A stretch of 64,000 nucleotides of DNA from NCBI GenBank assembly GCA_014879655.1, contig JACSRS010000107.1, forward strand, positions 1-64,000, read 5' to 3'. Origin of the DNA: Burkholderiaceae bacterium (GTDB lineage Bacteria > Pseudomonadota > Gammaproteobacteria > Burkholderiales > Burkholderiaceae_C). Of this stretch, positions 54,363 through 63,256 are shown in pieces. The notes beneath the pieces are model-generated. The model saw only the letters and a list, made by a program, of their open reading frames with translations, did not search any database and was not told where the DNA came from. Both the position numbers and the translations under genes were made by a program. Every line of letters starts with the position of its first letter. Position 1 is the stretch's first letter.

Positions 54363-55481
54363 ATGAAAAAAGCAACGGCAACCGTCCTTGCATTCGCCAT
54401 TGCGCTCGGTGGATGCGCCACGCCATCCAAGGATGTGGCGACCGCCTACGTATCGCCCGTTCAGTACAACTCGTACACATGCGATCAGATACTGGCTGAA
54501 AGCTCACGATTGCTGGTCCGCGTCAATGAGCTCGGTGGACAACTGGACAAAGCGGCGGACAACGACAAGGTCATCACCGGTGTCGCGCTGATCCTGTTCT
54601 GGCCCGCCGCATTTGCGCTGGGCGGCACGAAAGGTCAGGAAGCCGAGTACGCCCGACTGAAGGGCGAGCACGAGGCGCTTCAGCAGGCATGGATCCAGAA
54701 GAAGTGCAGCGCGCCCATGGCGGGCGTCGGCCCCACACCCAACGGGATGCCTTTGGCTCAGGGCAACATCCAGATGGCAGACACGACCCCGCTGATGGTC
54801 GGCGATCGTCTCACCTATCGCCTTCGTGAGGCCATGACAGGCGTCGAGCAAGGCGAAGCAACCCTGACCATTTCTTCAATCGCGAACGGGCAGGTCGGTT
54901 TTGATGGCGACAGCCTGATCATCAGCGACCAGGGGACCCTGACCAAAGGCCAGGTGACCCGGCCGACCATTCTCGGGATCAATGTGGCACGGCTGGGTAC
55001 CGGTAACAAATTCAAGGGAACGTTTCGCAGCGCTCCGCACACGGGAAACCCGGATGCGTCGGTCGATCTGTCCGTTCTCGGACCGGATATCTATGTGGTT
55101 CCGGGCCGTCGACTGAGTGCGGTTCGCATCGGGCTTTCGGGTTATTCAACGGTTTCATCGGCCCAGGTTCCCGGCAGGGCCGCGTCGGCAAGCCCGTTCA
55201 ATGGAAGTCTGGTGGTCGACGCAGCGACCGGGATTGTTCTGGAGATGAAGGTCAAGTCGCCAAGTTCGCTGTACGCGATTGATCTGGCGCTGGTTCGCAT
55301 CGAGAACCCCAATCCGCCACCGGCCGCACTGCCAGCGACCACCTCGGCGCCTCCGGCGCCCGGCGCAAACACGGCTGCGACCAAAGAAGAAAAACTCAAG
55401 GAACTGAAAAGGCTGCACGACGCTGGCCTGATCACCCCCGAGGTCTATTCGGCCCAACAGAAAGTCATCCTCGGCAATTGA
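54363..55481 (+). CDS. Lipoprotein with C-terminal SHOCT-like motif
   Basis: 372 aa from ATG at 54363 with a signal peptide and lipobox A-L-G-G-C at residue 19. Residues about 35-110 contain a helical region with T-C-D-Q-I-L-A-E-S and one hydrophobic segment (V-A-L-I-L-F-W-P-A-A-F-A-L) seen in small lipoproteins of unknown role. A beta-rich middle (about 130-310) follows. The last 30 residues, E-E-K-L-K-E-L-K-R-L-H-D-A-G-L-I-T-P-E-V-Y, are a SHOCT-type motif. It forms a pair with the next gene (21-base gap), which ends in the same motif. Function unknown. Confidence 0.78.
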   Translation: MKKATATVLAFAIALGGCATPSKDVATAYVSPVQYNSYTCDQILAESSRLLVRVNELGGQLDKAADNDKVITGVALILFWPAAFALGGTKGQEAEYARLKGEHEALQQAWIQKKCSAPMAGVGPTPNGMPLAQGNIQMADTTPLMVGDRLTYRLREAMTGVEQGEATLTISSIANGQVGFDGDSLIISDQGTLTKGQVTRPTILGINVARLGTGNKFKGTFRSAPHTGNPDASVDLSVLGPDIYVVPGRRLSAVRIGLSGYSTVSSAQVPGRAASASPFNGSLVVDAATGIVLEMKVKSPSSLYAIDLALVRIENPNPPPAALPATTSAPPAPGANTAATKEEKLKELKRLHDAGLITPEVYSAQQKVILGN

Positions 55482-55502
55482 CGGATGCAGAAAGGACGCG
55501 CC

Positions 55503-56186
55503 ATGAAAACCTTGAACCGCTCGATGGCCAGCGCGCTTTGCCTCTGTGTGGCACTGCTGTCCGGTTGCGCAACCCCCGCAAGGGTGGACCAGATGACCGT
55601 CAGTGGTCAGCCGGAGCAACGCATTGCCGCGACACCATTGCGGGGCAATGTTGCAGTCCGCGACGTCACCGGCGGCCGCGAAACCAACCCGATGTGGATG
55701 TCGAATGTCAGCAGCGACGAGTTTTCGCAGGCCATCGAGGGTTCCATGCGCATCGTGGGCCTGCTGGCCCCCAACCGTCAGGCAGCGCGGTACATGCTGA
55801 CGGCTCACCTGGTCAGCCTGGACCAGCCCTTCATCGGTCTGGACATGACCGTTACCGCTTCAGTCCGATACAGCGTCGTCGAAAGCGCGGCGGGCAAGGA
55901 AATTTTCCAGAAGACCATTACGGCGCCCTACACCGCCAAATTCAGCGATGCGTTTGCGGGCGTCGAACGACTGAAGCTGGCAAATGAAGGCGCCATCCGA
56001 ACGAATATCACCCAGCTGATCGATGACCTGTTCCGCCTCAAGATTGAAGGCGTCGCGATAGCTCCGAACGCCTCCCAGTCACGCGAAGCGAAACTGACGG
56101 AGCTGAAACGCCTGAAAGACTCGGGCCTGATCAGCGAAGATGTCTATCAGGAGCGCCAGAAGGCCATCCTCAACAGCGAGCCGTAA
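55503..56186 (+). CDS. Lipoprotein with C-terminal SHOCT-like motif, second member
   Basis: 227 aa with lipobox L-L-S-G-C at residue 22. The middle (about 40-180) reads as an alpha/beta domain with D-V-T-G-G-R-E-T-N-P-M-W, then A-R-Y-M-L-T-A-H-L-V-S-L-D-Q-P, and T-V-T-A-S-V-R-Y, resembling conserved proteobacterial lipoproteins of unknown role. The C-terminal E-L-K-R-L-K-D-S-G-L-I-S-E-D-V-Y-Q-E-R-Q-K-A-I-L repeats the tail of the preceding protein, so the pair may bind the same partner. Co-transcribed with its neighbour; a terminator follows. Confidence 0.78.
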   Translation: MKTLNRSMASALCLCVALLSGCATPARVDQMTVSGQPEQRIAATPLRGNVAVRDVTGGRETNPMWMSNVSSDEFSQAIEGSMRIVGLLAPNRQAARYMLTAHLVSLDQPFIGLDMTVTASVRYSVVESAAGKEIFQKTITAPYTAKFSDAFAGVERLKLANEGAIRTNITQLIDDLFRLKIEGVAIAPNASQSREAKLTELKRLKDSGLISEDVYQERQKAILNSEP

Positions 56187-56251
56187 CGAATTCAGCGTCT
56201 GCGTCTGCAGACCACCGAATCACACCAGCCCTGCGCGCACCATGCGCCCCA

Positions 56252-56286
56252 AAAGCCCCACCTGCAAAACAAGTGGGGCTTTCATA
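56252..56286 (+). terminator. Terminator after the SHOCT lipoprotein pair
   Basis: AAAGCCCCAC and GTGGGGCTTT with an 11-base loop, 66 bases after the stop. The tRNA fragment begins within two bases of its end. Confidence 0.85.
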
Positions 56287-56287
56287 T

Positions 56288-56332
56288 TGGTGGCCTGGGG
56301 CGGAATCGAACCACCGGCACGCGGATTTTCAA
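56288..56332 (-). other. tRNA-Phe 3' fragment, probable attachment site
   Basis: Read on the minus strand this is the 3' part of a tRNA-Phe: anticodon loop TTGAAAA with GAA, anticodon-stem strand TCCGC, variable loop GTGCC, T arm GGTGG-TTCGATT-CCGCC (stem pairs), acceptor strand CCAGGCC, A and CCA. Upstream on that strand the 5' half (D arm, GGCCTGG acceptor strand, GCGGA) is absent. A 45-nt 3' tRNA end without its 5' half is what an integrated element leaves at its far border. Confidence 0.85.
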
Positions 56333-57095
56333 GACAAGGCACAGCCGGGTCTGGTGTGCGCGTAAGCTGAAGAAACGTAACGAGTTTTGCTCTGCCTGGC
56401 TTTCCCGGTGGCCGGTCTACCGAACCTGTTTCCGAACCCTGCCGAGCTGCCGGGAAGCATCGTCATACGTTTTCTCTATGTGGATCAAGGCAATAGCGGG
56501 GGTGGGCACCGAACTTCACCGATCCGGTCGCATGGCGGCTTTCGCGGGGGGTCCTAGGTTGCAGTCGCCCTTCCCGGTTCCAGCGCCGTATGGCCCCTGT
56601 TATGCCGCCATCATTTTCGCCCTCATGGAGGCGAGGCGGGGATGGCCATGCTGGCATGCGCTGGGGTGTTGGCCAACTGGAATGCTGCGAGCGACACGCT
56701 GATGATGCGTGCCAAATGAGCCTTGATGCCAATGGGGACTGAGCCAACGCCGATCCAGGTTGGATGGGTCTGGGATGATGTCGTGTTCATGCCGCCACGT
56801 TAGCCCGCATATTTCGCGCTACTGCACTGTACGACCCCGTGCGGGTCAATTTCGGTGCCTCGGTTGCTGCAAGCGTGCGATTTGAAGACATTGCCCCGCC
56901 TAAGCTGCAATTGACGATGATCGGGCGCAACTACCACGACCCCGGCTTGGGGTGCAGGCTTTTTTGGGTGCCGACGCGCCGGCCAGGCACTGGATGCAAT
57001 TCAGGGTGAGCGCAGCTGACTCATGGCGTGCACATAGATGTCTGCACTGGGCCAACAGATCCCTTGTTCATTCGGGTTGGTTCGATCAGGTTGGT
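56333..57095. other. Gene-poor stretch next to the tRNA fragment
   Basis: About 760 bases with no gene I recognise. It holds a 55-codon minus-strand ORF (56623-56790) and an open plus-strand frame at about 56800-57010 that encodes a protein-like stretch (L-Y-D-P-V-R-V-N-F-G-A-S then F-E-D-I-A-P-P) with no good start. I see no integrase. It may be decayed mobile-element sequence. Confidence 0.5.
56623..56790 (-). CDS. Possible small ORF, unrecognised
   Basis: 55 aa from ATG at 56790: a Thr/Ser/Pro-rich start, then a helix-like stretch A-H-L-A-R-I-I-S-V-S-L-A-A-F near residues 25-38, then a Pro/Ala-rich end. It reads more like protein than the other frames here, but there is no good ribosome site and no known family. 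It may be debris. Confidence 0.25.
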   Translation of the reverse strand: MNTTSSQTHPTWIGVGSVPIGIKAHLARIISVSLAAFQLANTPAHASMAIPASPP

Positions 57096-57659
57096 TCAGT
57101 TGAGGTCGTCGTCTTTGTAGTACTTGGTGCCCTTGGCGGTCAGTTCGGCCGCAAGGCCGTCGTCGGTGAGCTGGTACAACCAGACGCCCGGCGAAACGGA
57201 CAGTGCGCCGGCAAAGACTTCCGCGCCCTGTCCGCTCAGCTGTGCGGCGAGCGTTGCCTGCGCACCCATTTCCCAGCCAGAATTGATGAAGCTGTTCAGG
57301 TCGGACGCCTTTTCGAAGACCCATACGAGCCTGAACTTCTTCACGCCGAAGCCCAGGCCGGCCTGGACTTCGACCATCTTCATGAATGTCTCCTGCTTCG
57401 ACCTCGTGTTCACGGCGACGCCCGAACCGCTGCCGCCACCGGCAAAGAGGATCTTCATCCCGAAATTTCTGAACACCGCGTAGCCGGCCGAGCGCTCGAT
57501 GGCGCCCTTGGCCTTGGGTTGCGTCCGGTAGAGCTCGGCCAGGGTCTCAGCGACCATGCCGCGGATCTTCTTACGATCTTCGTCCTTGTTCGCGGCGAGT
57601 GCAGAGCCAGCGGCGAGCATGGCAGCGAGAAGACTTAGGCAGGTGCGGCGGGTGATCAT
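57096..57659 (-). CDS. YSC84/Ysc84-domain secreted protein
   Basis: 187 aa from ATG at 57659 with GGAG eight bases upstream; the frame continues further but the signal peptide (I-T-R-R then Leu/Ala core, cut after A-L-A-A) begins here. The mature part carries the YSC84 (PF04366) pattern: A-x-G-Y-A-V-F near 60, G-G-G-S-G-S-G-V-A-V-N, G-x-Q-A-G-L-G-F-G-V-K-K, and V-F-E-K-A-S-D-L-N-S-F. The domain binds lipid in eukaryotes; in bacteria the role is unknown. It lies 72 bases after the first DUF1254/1214 gene and may share its transcript. Confidence 0.85.
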   Translation of the reverse strand: MITRRTCLSLLAAMLAAGSALAANKDEDRKKIRGMVAETLAELYRTQPKAKGAIERSAGYAVFRNFGMKILFAGGGSGSGVAVNTRSKQETFMKMVEVQAGLGFGVKKFRLVWVFEKASDLNSFINSGWEMGAQATLAAQLSGQGAEVFAGALSVSPGVWLYQLTDDGLAAELTAKGTKYYKDDDLN

Positions 57660-57730
57660 CGTCGTTTCTCCGTGGTCGTGCTGGCCTTCGTTCTTGTCGA
57701 GAAAGCGCGTCATGTCATCCCCCCCCCGGG

Positions 57731-59269
57731 TCACCGGGCCAGCTGGTCTTGTCGGACCAGTTCGAAATCACCAGGCATCCAGCTTTTGTCGAACCAGGGT
57801 TGCAGCGGGCCATAGAGGCGCAGCAGCACGTTGTAGCCCTTTGCGGGCATGGTCTGGATCCAGTTGCCTTCGTGTCCTTTCGGCGCCTTCGGGCCGAACC
57901 ACATCGTGTAGGAACCATCGGCATTTGCCTTCACGGACGGGTTGTTGCTGTCCAGGCCGCCGGTTTTCTGATCGGTTTCAAGGACCGAACGAGTCTGGTT
58001 GTCGTAGACCATGAAGGACCAGAAGTCCTTGGCGGGAACGGGGCCGGGGAGGGTGACCTTGTAGGTATTGCCGCCGTCGAGATAGCGACCTTCCGAATCA
58101 TGGGCGCCGATCGCGTAGGCAGAACCGGTGCCGACCTTGGGATTGGCCATGGCCGGGGTGATGGCGGTGGCGTAGTAATGGAACATGATGCGGTCATCCA
58201 GCACCAGTTCTCCGTTGTTCATGAACTCGTGGCTGCCACCCGTGAAGCTGGAATACCACTGGCGCTTGCCCGGGTAAAAATAGGCGCTATCCAGGCGCGG
58301 ACGGAAGGTGATCGAACGCGCCGTGGCGTTGCCGATGGCCACACCCTCGGTGAGGATCTTCTTCATACGGGCATCCGGCGCGAAGGGCTTGCCCTTCTTG
58401 ATCCCGATCGCGGCGAACTGGCCGACGATTTCAGGATTGAAGGCACCGGCCGGCTCATATTGGACGACCGCGTTCAACTCCGCCCAGTAGGCATAGTCGT
58501 TCGCGTGGATGGTGTTGATCTTCGCACCCGACGCATTGACCACTCTCCCTTTGGGCGGGTTGTTCAACTTCGAGAGGGGGTAGATGCGGAATTGCGTTCT
58601 CAGGCCCTGGGTAGCCGCTTCCAGGTCGCCGTCCTGGACCAGCGCACGCAGGAACATCCAGTTGCGGTAGGTGGGGGTCTTCACGACGCGATAGCCGTCG
58701 GGAAGCGCACCCTTGTAGTCCGGACCGACAAAGACATACTTGCCACCCTTGCCCTGGTTCGGCCCGGTTACACCGAAGTCGGTGACCCAGCGGAAGAAGG
58801 CATCGTCCACCGCACCGACCAGACGCCCGGCAGGCACCTCCACGATGGCCGGTTCATCCTTTACGTTGATCTCGGCAAAGGCATAGGGCGTGGTCGTCTG
58901 GGGTGTCAGGAGCAGACTTCGAGCGTCGTAGAGGTTTTCCCACAGCACCAGGTCGCCCGGTTTCGCGCCGGCCTGCTTCAGGCCTTCCAGCATGGCGTAG
59001 ATGGAGGTGGCCGGAATGCCGTTGAGAAACGCATCGACAGCGCGCGAGAGGTCAATGAAGTCGTAGGTCTTCTTCACCGTGGCATCGCTGGGCATTCCGT
59101 CCCTGAAATCGAGTTCGCCAAGGAATTCGGTCTGCACCTTGTCGGGGGTGATCAGGCTCGAAGGCACATCGGCTTTGTATTTGGGTTCTGCCGCAGAAGT
59201 TGACGTAACAAGCGTTGTCATCAATGCGGCAGAGGCCAGTAGCGAAAGGGTATGGCGTGTCATGCTCAT
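57731..59269 (-). CDS. Secreted DUF1254/DUF1214 protein, intact tandem copy
   Basis: 512 aa with AAAGGAAAA upstream. Signal peptide cut near S-T-S-A-A-E. DUF1254 region (about 60-180) and DUF1214 region (about 390-505) end with N-W-I-Q-T-M-P and R-L-Y-G-P-L-Q-P-W-F-D-K-S-W, as in the protein at 1.4 kb. It is plainly a tandem duplicate of the next gene (same length, same motifs throughout, 43 bases between them). Its codon at the spot where the neighbour has a stop is CAG (L-E-T-D-Q-K). Likely in an operon controlled by the AraC regulator at 61-62 kb. Confidence 0.9.
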   Translation of the reverse strand: MSMTRHTLSLLASAALMTTLVTSTSAAEPKYKADVPSSLITPDKVQTEFLGELDFRDGMPSDATVKKTYDFIDLSRAVDAFLNGIPATSIYAMLEGLKQAGAKPGDLVLWENLYDARSLLLTPQTTTPYAFAEINVKDEPAIVEVPAGRLVGAVDDAFFRWVTDFGVTGPNQGKGGKYVFVGPDYKGALPDGYRVVKTPTYRNWMFLRALVQDGDLEAATQGLRTQFRIYPLSKLNNPPKGRVVNASGAKINTIHANDYAYWAELNAVVQYEPAGAFNPEIVGQFAAIGIKKGKPFAPDARMKKILTEGVAIGNATARSITFRPRLDSAYFYPGKRQWYSSFTGGSHEFMNNGELVLDDRIMFHYYATAITPAMANPKVGTGSAYAIGAHDSEGRYLDGGNTYKVTLPGPVPAKDFWSFMVYDNQTRSVLETDQKTGGLDSNNPSVKANADGSYTMWFGPKAPKGHEGNWIQTMPAKGYNVLLRLYGPLQPWFDKSWMPGDFELVRQDQLAR

Positions 59270-59312
59270 GAATGCGTTTTCCTTTTCTGCGCCTTCAAGA
59301 TTTCGTCAACCA

Positions 59313-60824
59313 TCATTTAACCAGCTCGAAATCGCCCGGCTTCCAGGTCTTGTCAAACCAGGGCTGGAGCGGGCCATAGAGGCGCAGCAGTGTGTTCCAG
59401 CCCTTGCCCGGCATGGTCTGGACCCAGTTGCCACCCTTGCCTTTCGGTGCCTTGGGGCCGAACCAGATGGTGTAGGAGCCGTCGTCGTTCGCCACCAGGC
59501 CGCGGCTGTTGCTGTCGAGGCCAGCGGACTTCTAGTCGGTCTCGAGCATCGACCGGCTCTGGTTGTCGTAGACCATGAACGACCAGAAGTTGTTCATCGG
59601 GATCGGTGCTGGCAGCGTGATCCTGTAGGTCTTGCCGCCATCGAGGTAGTCGCCGTTGGCGTCCCGTTCGGCATAGGCATAGACCGATCCTTTCCCGACC
59701 ACCGGCAGCGCCATCGCGGGCGTGATCCCGGTGGCGTAGTAGTGGAACAGGACACGGGCATCAAGCAACCGCTCGCCGTTGTCGTAAAACTCGGAACTGC
59801 CGCCGATGAAACTGGTTTTCCACTGGCGGTCCGGGTAGTAGAAGGTGCGCTTGTCCCGCGGCGCGAAAACGATCGCCCTCGCGGTGGCATTGCCGACCGC
59901 CACCGCGTCGGTCAGGATCGCGCGCATCCTGTCATCGGGTGCGAAGGGCTGTCCCTTCTTGATGCCGATGGCGGCCAGCGTGCCGACCAGTTCAGCTGGA
60001 AAGGCATCGCTCGGTTCCTTCTGGATGACGGCGTTGATCTCTTTGTAGAACTCAAAATTGTTGGCGTGGACCGTGTTGAACTTCAGCCCCGACAGATTGA
60101 CGAACTTCGTTTTTGGCGGGTTGTCGCGCTGCGCCCATGGGTAGACCCGCATCGTATCCTTGACCCCTTGCACGCCCGCCGCCAGATCGCTGTTCATGAT
60201 CCGGGTCAACTGCCAGACCGTGTAGGTGGGCGAACGGACGATGAAATAGCCCTCTTTGGGCAAATCGCCCTTGTATCCCGGGGGAACCAGCAGGTATTTG
60301 CCCCCCTTGCCCTGGTCGGGCCCGGTCAATCCCAGGTCGACGACGTGCCGGAAATAGGCGTCGTCCAGCGGCCCAAGCAGGCCGGGCGACGCTTCCAGAA
60401 CGATCGGACCGTTTTCCAGGTCAAAGCAACGGGTGACATAGGAGGTTGTCGTCTGGGCCGTCAGAAAAACCGACTTGGCGTCCATGAGCGTTTCGAAAAT
60501 GCCAACCGTCTGTTCGTCGACCCCGGCTTCTTTCTTCAGGCCGTGGCACATCGCATAGATTGATGCCGCTGGCATGCCGTCAAGAAAGGCTTGGACGCCC
60601 CGCATGAAATCCAGGTTGTCGTACACGGTCTTGACGGTCGCATCGACCGGTGCGCCATCCTTGAAACGCAAGGTCCCGAGGCGGGTCTTGACGCTGTCCG
60701 GCGTGCGGACCGACGCGGGAACGTCCGCCTTGAACTTCGGCGCATCGGCGGCGCTGGCGCAGACTGACGCGAGCGCGCCGACGAGGGTGAGTGCGGACAT
60801 TGCCGCAACTTTGAGAGTCATCAT
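59313..60824 (-). pseudogene. DUF1254/DUF1214 gene interrupted by an amber codon
   Basis: Signal peptide and both domains are present in one frame of 504 codons from ATG at 60824 (GAAGG upstream), but codon TAG at 59534-59532 stops translation after S-M-L-E-T-D. The frame continues past it with K-S-A-G-L-D-S-N and the normal DUF1214 end Y-G-P-L-Q-P-W-F-D-K-T-W-K-P-G-D-F. The tandem neighbour has CAG (Gln) at the same place, so this is a single C-to-T nonsense change. The product without read-through lacks the last ~70 residues of DUF1214. A sequencing error or amber suppression would rescue it. Confidence 0.88.
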
Positions 60825-61045
60825 TCCATTTACCTTCAGTGTCATGTTGAAAGCGCCTTCGCCTGCTGACAGTTTCCTTGCCGGCGGCGCGCATAGCCGA
60901 ACCGCTGGACGACGTTCAAGGCCGCCATGACGAGTGGGTCTGGCCTGACTTCACGAGGCCAGAGTGCGGTGTCGCCAAAGGCATACGCCGCGTGCCCATC
61001 GGTTTTCTACAGCGGGATATTGTCCCTCGTTACGACGTTCGAAAC

Positions 61046-61072
61046 TTGACAATTCAGCTCAAATAATTGACA
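61046..61072 (+). promoter_or_regulatory. Direct TTGACA repeats, possible AraC-type operator
   Basis: Two exact TTGACA hexamers start 21 bases apart (61046 and 61067), two helical turns, in an A/T-rich stretch between the AraC gene end and the DUF1254 start. Direct repeats at this spacing fit AraC-family binding. They could instead be unrelated -35-like sequences. Confidence 0.4.
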
Positions 61073-61139
61073 TTTTGGATCAAACGACTGGGCTCGCAGC
61101 TCCACGTCGGGGGGCTGAATGCACCTGCGGCCGAACGCT

Positions 61140-62147
61140 CTATCGGATCTTTCGGGCTGCTGCCCGACATTGCCGGGGTGTCATGCCAGCCAGTCGACTG
61201 AACGCCCGATCGAAGGCGCTGAGTTCCGAGTAGCCGACTCGCAACGCTATCTCGCTGATGGGTACCTGGGTCTCCCTTAGGGCCGACTGGGAAACATCCC
61301 TTACGACGCCGTCACGCAGTTCTCGATAACTGAAACCGTCCTGCTTCAGACGACGCTTCAAGGTGCTGACCGAGATCCTCAGCTTGCGAGCGACACCGGC
61401 CGCGTCGCCCGGCCCGCTGTCCAAGTGTTCGAGGATCAGCAACCTGACCCGGTCCGCCAGCTCTTCCTCGGTCTGCATTCGGTCGAGCAGACCGTCGGCG
61501 TGTTGGATCAGCACCCTCAGCAGATTGGGATCGGTCTCGTTGACGCGACAAAGCAGAACGTCTGCCGGGAACTCGATGCAATTCGTCGCTTGCCCGAACT
61601 GGAGGTTCGTGCCGAAGTGCTGGATCTGCTCGCTCACGTCCTCCGGCGCCGGATGCGTGAATGAGGCACTTGCTGGCGTCCAGTCGGCTGAGGTTCCACG
61701 CCTGATGACGTGCACGAAGAAACCCAGGCTCCATTCGTTGTCATGTCGCACCGACAAGGCCGAGCTGGCCTTGGTCCGATAGGTGAGCTTGGCCATCCGC
61801 CTGCCGACGGAAAGACGCAGCGTTGCGCCCAGATAGAAGATCGGGTAGTACCTGCAAGCGATCTCCAGTGCCTCGCCCACTGTCGGCGCGTTCTTCAGAA
61901 GGTACCCATAGATGCCGAGGTCCGAAGGGCTGGCCAGCTCGACCATGCGCAGGCCGAAGTTGTTGTCTGCGCTGAGCGATTCGCATTCGAGAAGAATCGC
62001 ATTGACCACGACGGGCGTGAGCGACTCGGGCGCACGCGACGCCGCATCCATCTGCTGCGGGAGTCTCCGGAACAGCTCCTGTAGGTCGACTCCGCCCATG
62101 GCGAAGGCCTTCAATAACCAAGCGCCGGGTTGATGGCGGTCAGCCAT
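61140..62147 (-). CDS. AraC-family transcriptional regulator
   Basis: 335 aa. N-terminal arabinose-binding-like effector domain (about 10-200), with D-L-G-I-Y-G-Y-L-L-K-N-A-P-T-V-G-E-A-L near 75, and C-terminal AraC double HTH: A-R-K-L-R-I-S-V-S-T-L-K-R-R-L-K-Q-D-G-F near 255 and I-A-L-R-V-G-Y-S-E-L-S-A-F-D-R-A-F near 300, ending with T-P-R-Q-C-R. It is upstream of the tandem DUF1254/1214 genes on the same strand with a 315-base gap, and belongs to the same broad subgroup as the regulator at 0.1-1.2 kb, which faces another DUF1254 gene. Confidence 0.92.
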   Translation of the reverse strand: MADRHQPGAWLLKAFAMGGVDLQELFRRLPQQMDAASRAPESLTPVVVNAILLECESLSADNNFGLRMVELASPSDLGIYGYLLKNAPTVGEALEIACRYYPIFYLGATLRLSVGRRMAKLTYRTKASSALSVRHDNEWSLGFFVHVIRRGTSADWTPASASFTHPAPEDVSEQIQHFGTNLQFGQATNCIEFPADVLLCRVNETDPNLLRVLIQHADGLLDRMQTEEELADRVRLLILEHLDSGPGDAAGVARKLRISVSTLKRRLKQDGFSYRELRDGVVRDVSQSALRETQVPISEIALRVGYSELSAFDRAFSRLAGMTPRQCRAAARKIR

Positions 62148-62574
62148 GTTTGAATCTCAGTAAGCAGTGCCTGATGGCGATGACCCTCTCGCTGTTGAGC
62201 CGTGATCAGTGACGGCTCCTTGGTGGGACATGCTACACGGCCTTGCGGACGGCATCGTTGTTGGTGGGCAAGCGCCGGGCCTGCAGGATTTTGAGCCGGG
62301 GTGCATCTGACCAGTCGCGATCGTTTCCTGATCGGCAGTCGCCACCCGTGAGCGACCGCGTTTGCAGGGCGAAGATTGTTGGACGTGATCGGCCCGACGG
62401 TTACCTGCGCGGACCGGCCGCTCGACCTGAAGGGTGCCAACGGCGGCTGGGGCGGTTGCCGTCATTCAGCGGCCGACGCCGATCGACGCGTCCCAGTCTA
62501 AAGCACACATTCGGCCAACATCCAGTGCGAACCGAAGCCCGCCCGGACGCGAGACCCCGAAAGGCTCCTGCGCT
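62148..62574. other. Intergenic stretch, no gene recognised
   Basis: About 430 bases between the AraC start and the yccF stop. Open frames on both strands translate to Arg/Pro/Ser-rich sequence without any family signature. It should contain the AraC promoter; I see no hairpin or tRNA. Confidence 0.6.
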
Positions 62575-62973
62575 TCACTTCACATCCACGATCGTCCTTC
62601 CGATCGGGGCAATCGCAATGCCGGCGAGCTTCAGGTGCTGCAGCCCGAATGGGATACCGATGATCGTTATGAAGCAGGCCAGCGCCGACAACAGGTGCCC
62701 GATGGACAGCCAGATACCGGCAAAGATGAACCACAGCACATTGCCCAGCATGCCCAGAGCTCCGGTGCCGATGTCGCCTTTGCCTCGGACTATCTGGCGA
62801 TCAACGGCCTCTTTGCCAAAAGGCCAGAACGCGAACTGACCGATCACAAAACATGCCTTGGCCCAGGGGAGGCCGACGATGGTGATCGCGCACAGCAAAC
62901 CGGCCAGCCACCAACCAAGGCCCATGAAAACTCCACCCAAGATCAGCCAGATAACGTTCCCGATCGTGCGCAT
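62575..62973 (-). CDS. yccF: YccF-family inner-membrane protein
   Basis: 132 aa with AAGGAG before the ATG. Two copies of the YccF motif: I-G-N-V-I-W-L-I-L-G-G near residue 5 and L-G-N-V-L-W-F-I-F-A-G-I-W-L near 75, each followed by a helix with T-I-V-G-L-P-W or T-I-I-G-I-P-F-G. There are about four hydrophobic segments. Function unknown (DUF307). Single gene. Confidence 0.92.
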   Translation of the reverse strand: MRTIGNVIWLILGGVFMGLGWWLAGLLCAITIVGLPWAKACFVIGQFAFWPFGKEAVDRQIVRGKGDIGTGALGMLGNVLWFIFAGIWLSIGHLLSALACFITIIGIPFGLQHLKLAGIAIAPIGRTIVDVK

Positions 62974-63256
62974 TTGGCTCCTTTACGAGTGTGAGTAAAC
63001 ATCGTTAAACGGCGCCAGCATAGCGGACCCATTGCCGAACGACACACAGCGCAGGAATCAACCAAAAAGTCTAAGGCGAGTAGAGCCAACTTCTGATCAT
63101 CAACGCCAATGGTGATGACTTGCCACACAAACCTTGGTAGTTCTGGGTAACAACCCGAGCAAGCCGAAGCCCGCCCGAGTTGCCATGCCCGATCAGACCG
63201 CCTTCACCTCTGGCCTTCTCACGATCACCGACGCCGCATTGGCCGCTTCCTGCCCC

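Noticed and set aside
56288-56380. Complete tRNA or tmRNA gene
   Set aside because: Only the anticodon loop to CCA end is present; the D arm and 5' acceptor strand are missing, and no tmRNA-like tag sequence is seen.
62243-62994. Plus-strand ORFs opposite yccF and in the gap before it
   Set aside because: They have no family signature and overlap the well-supported yccF on the other strand.
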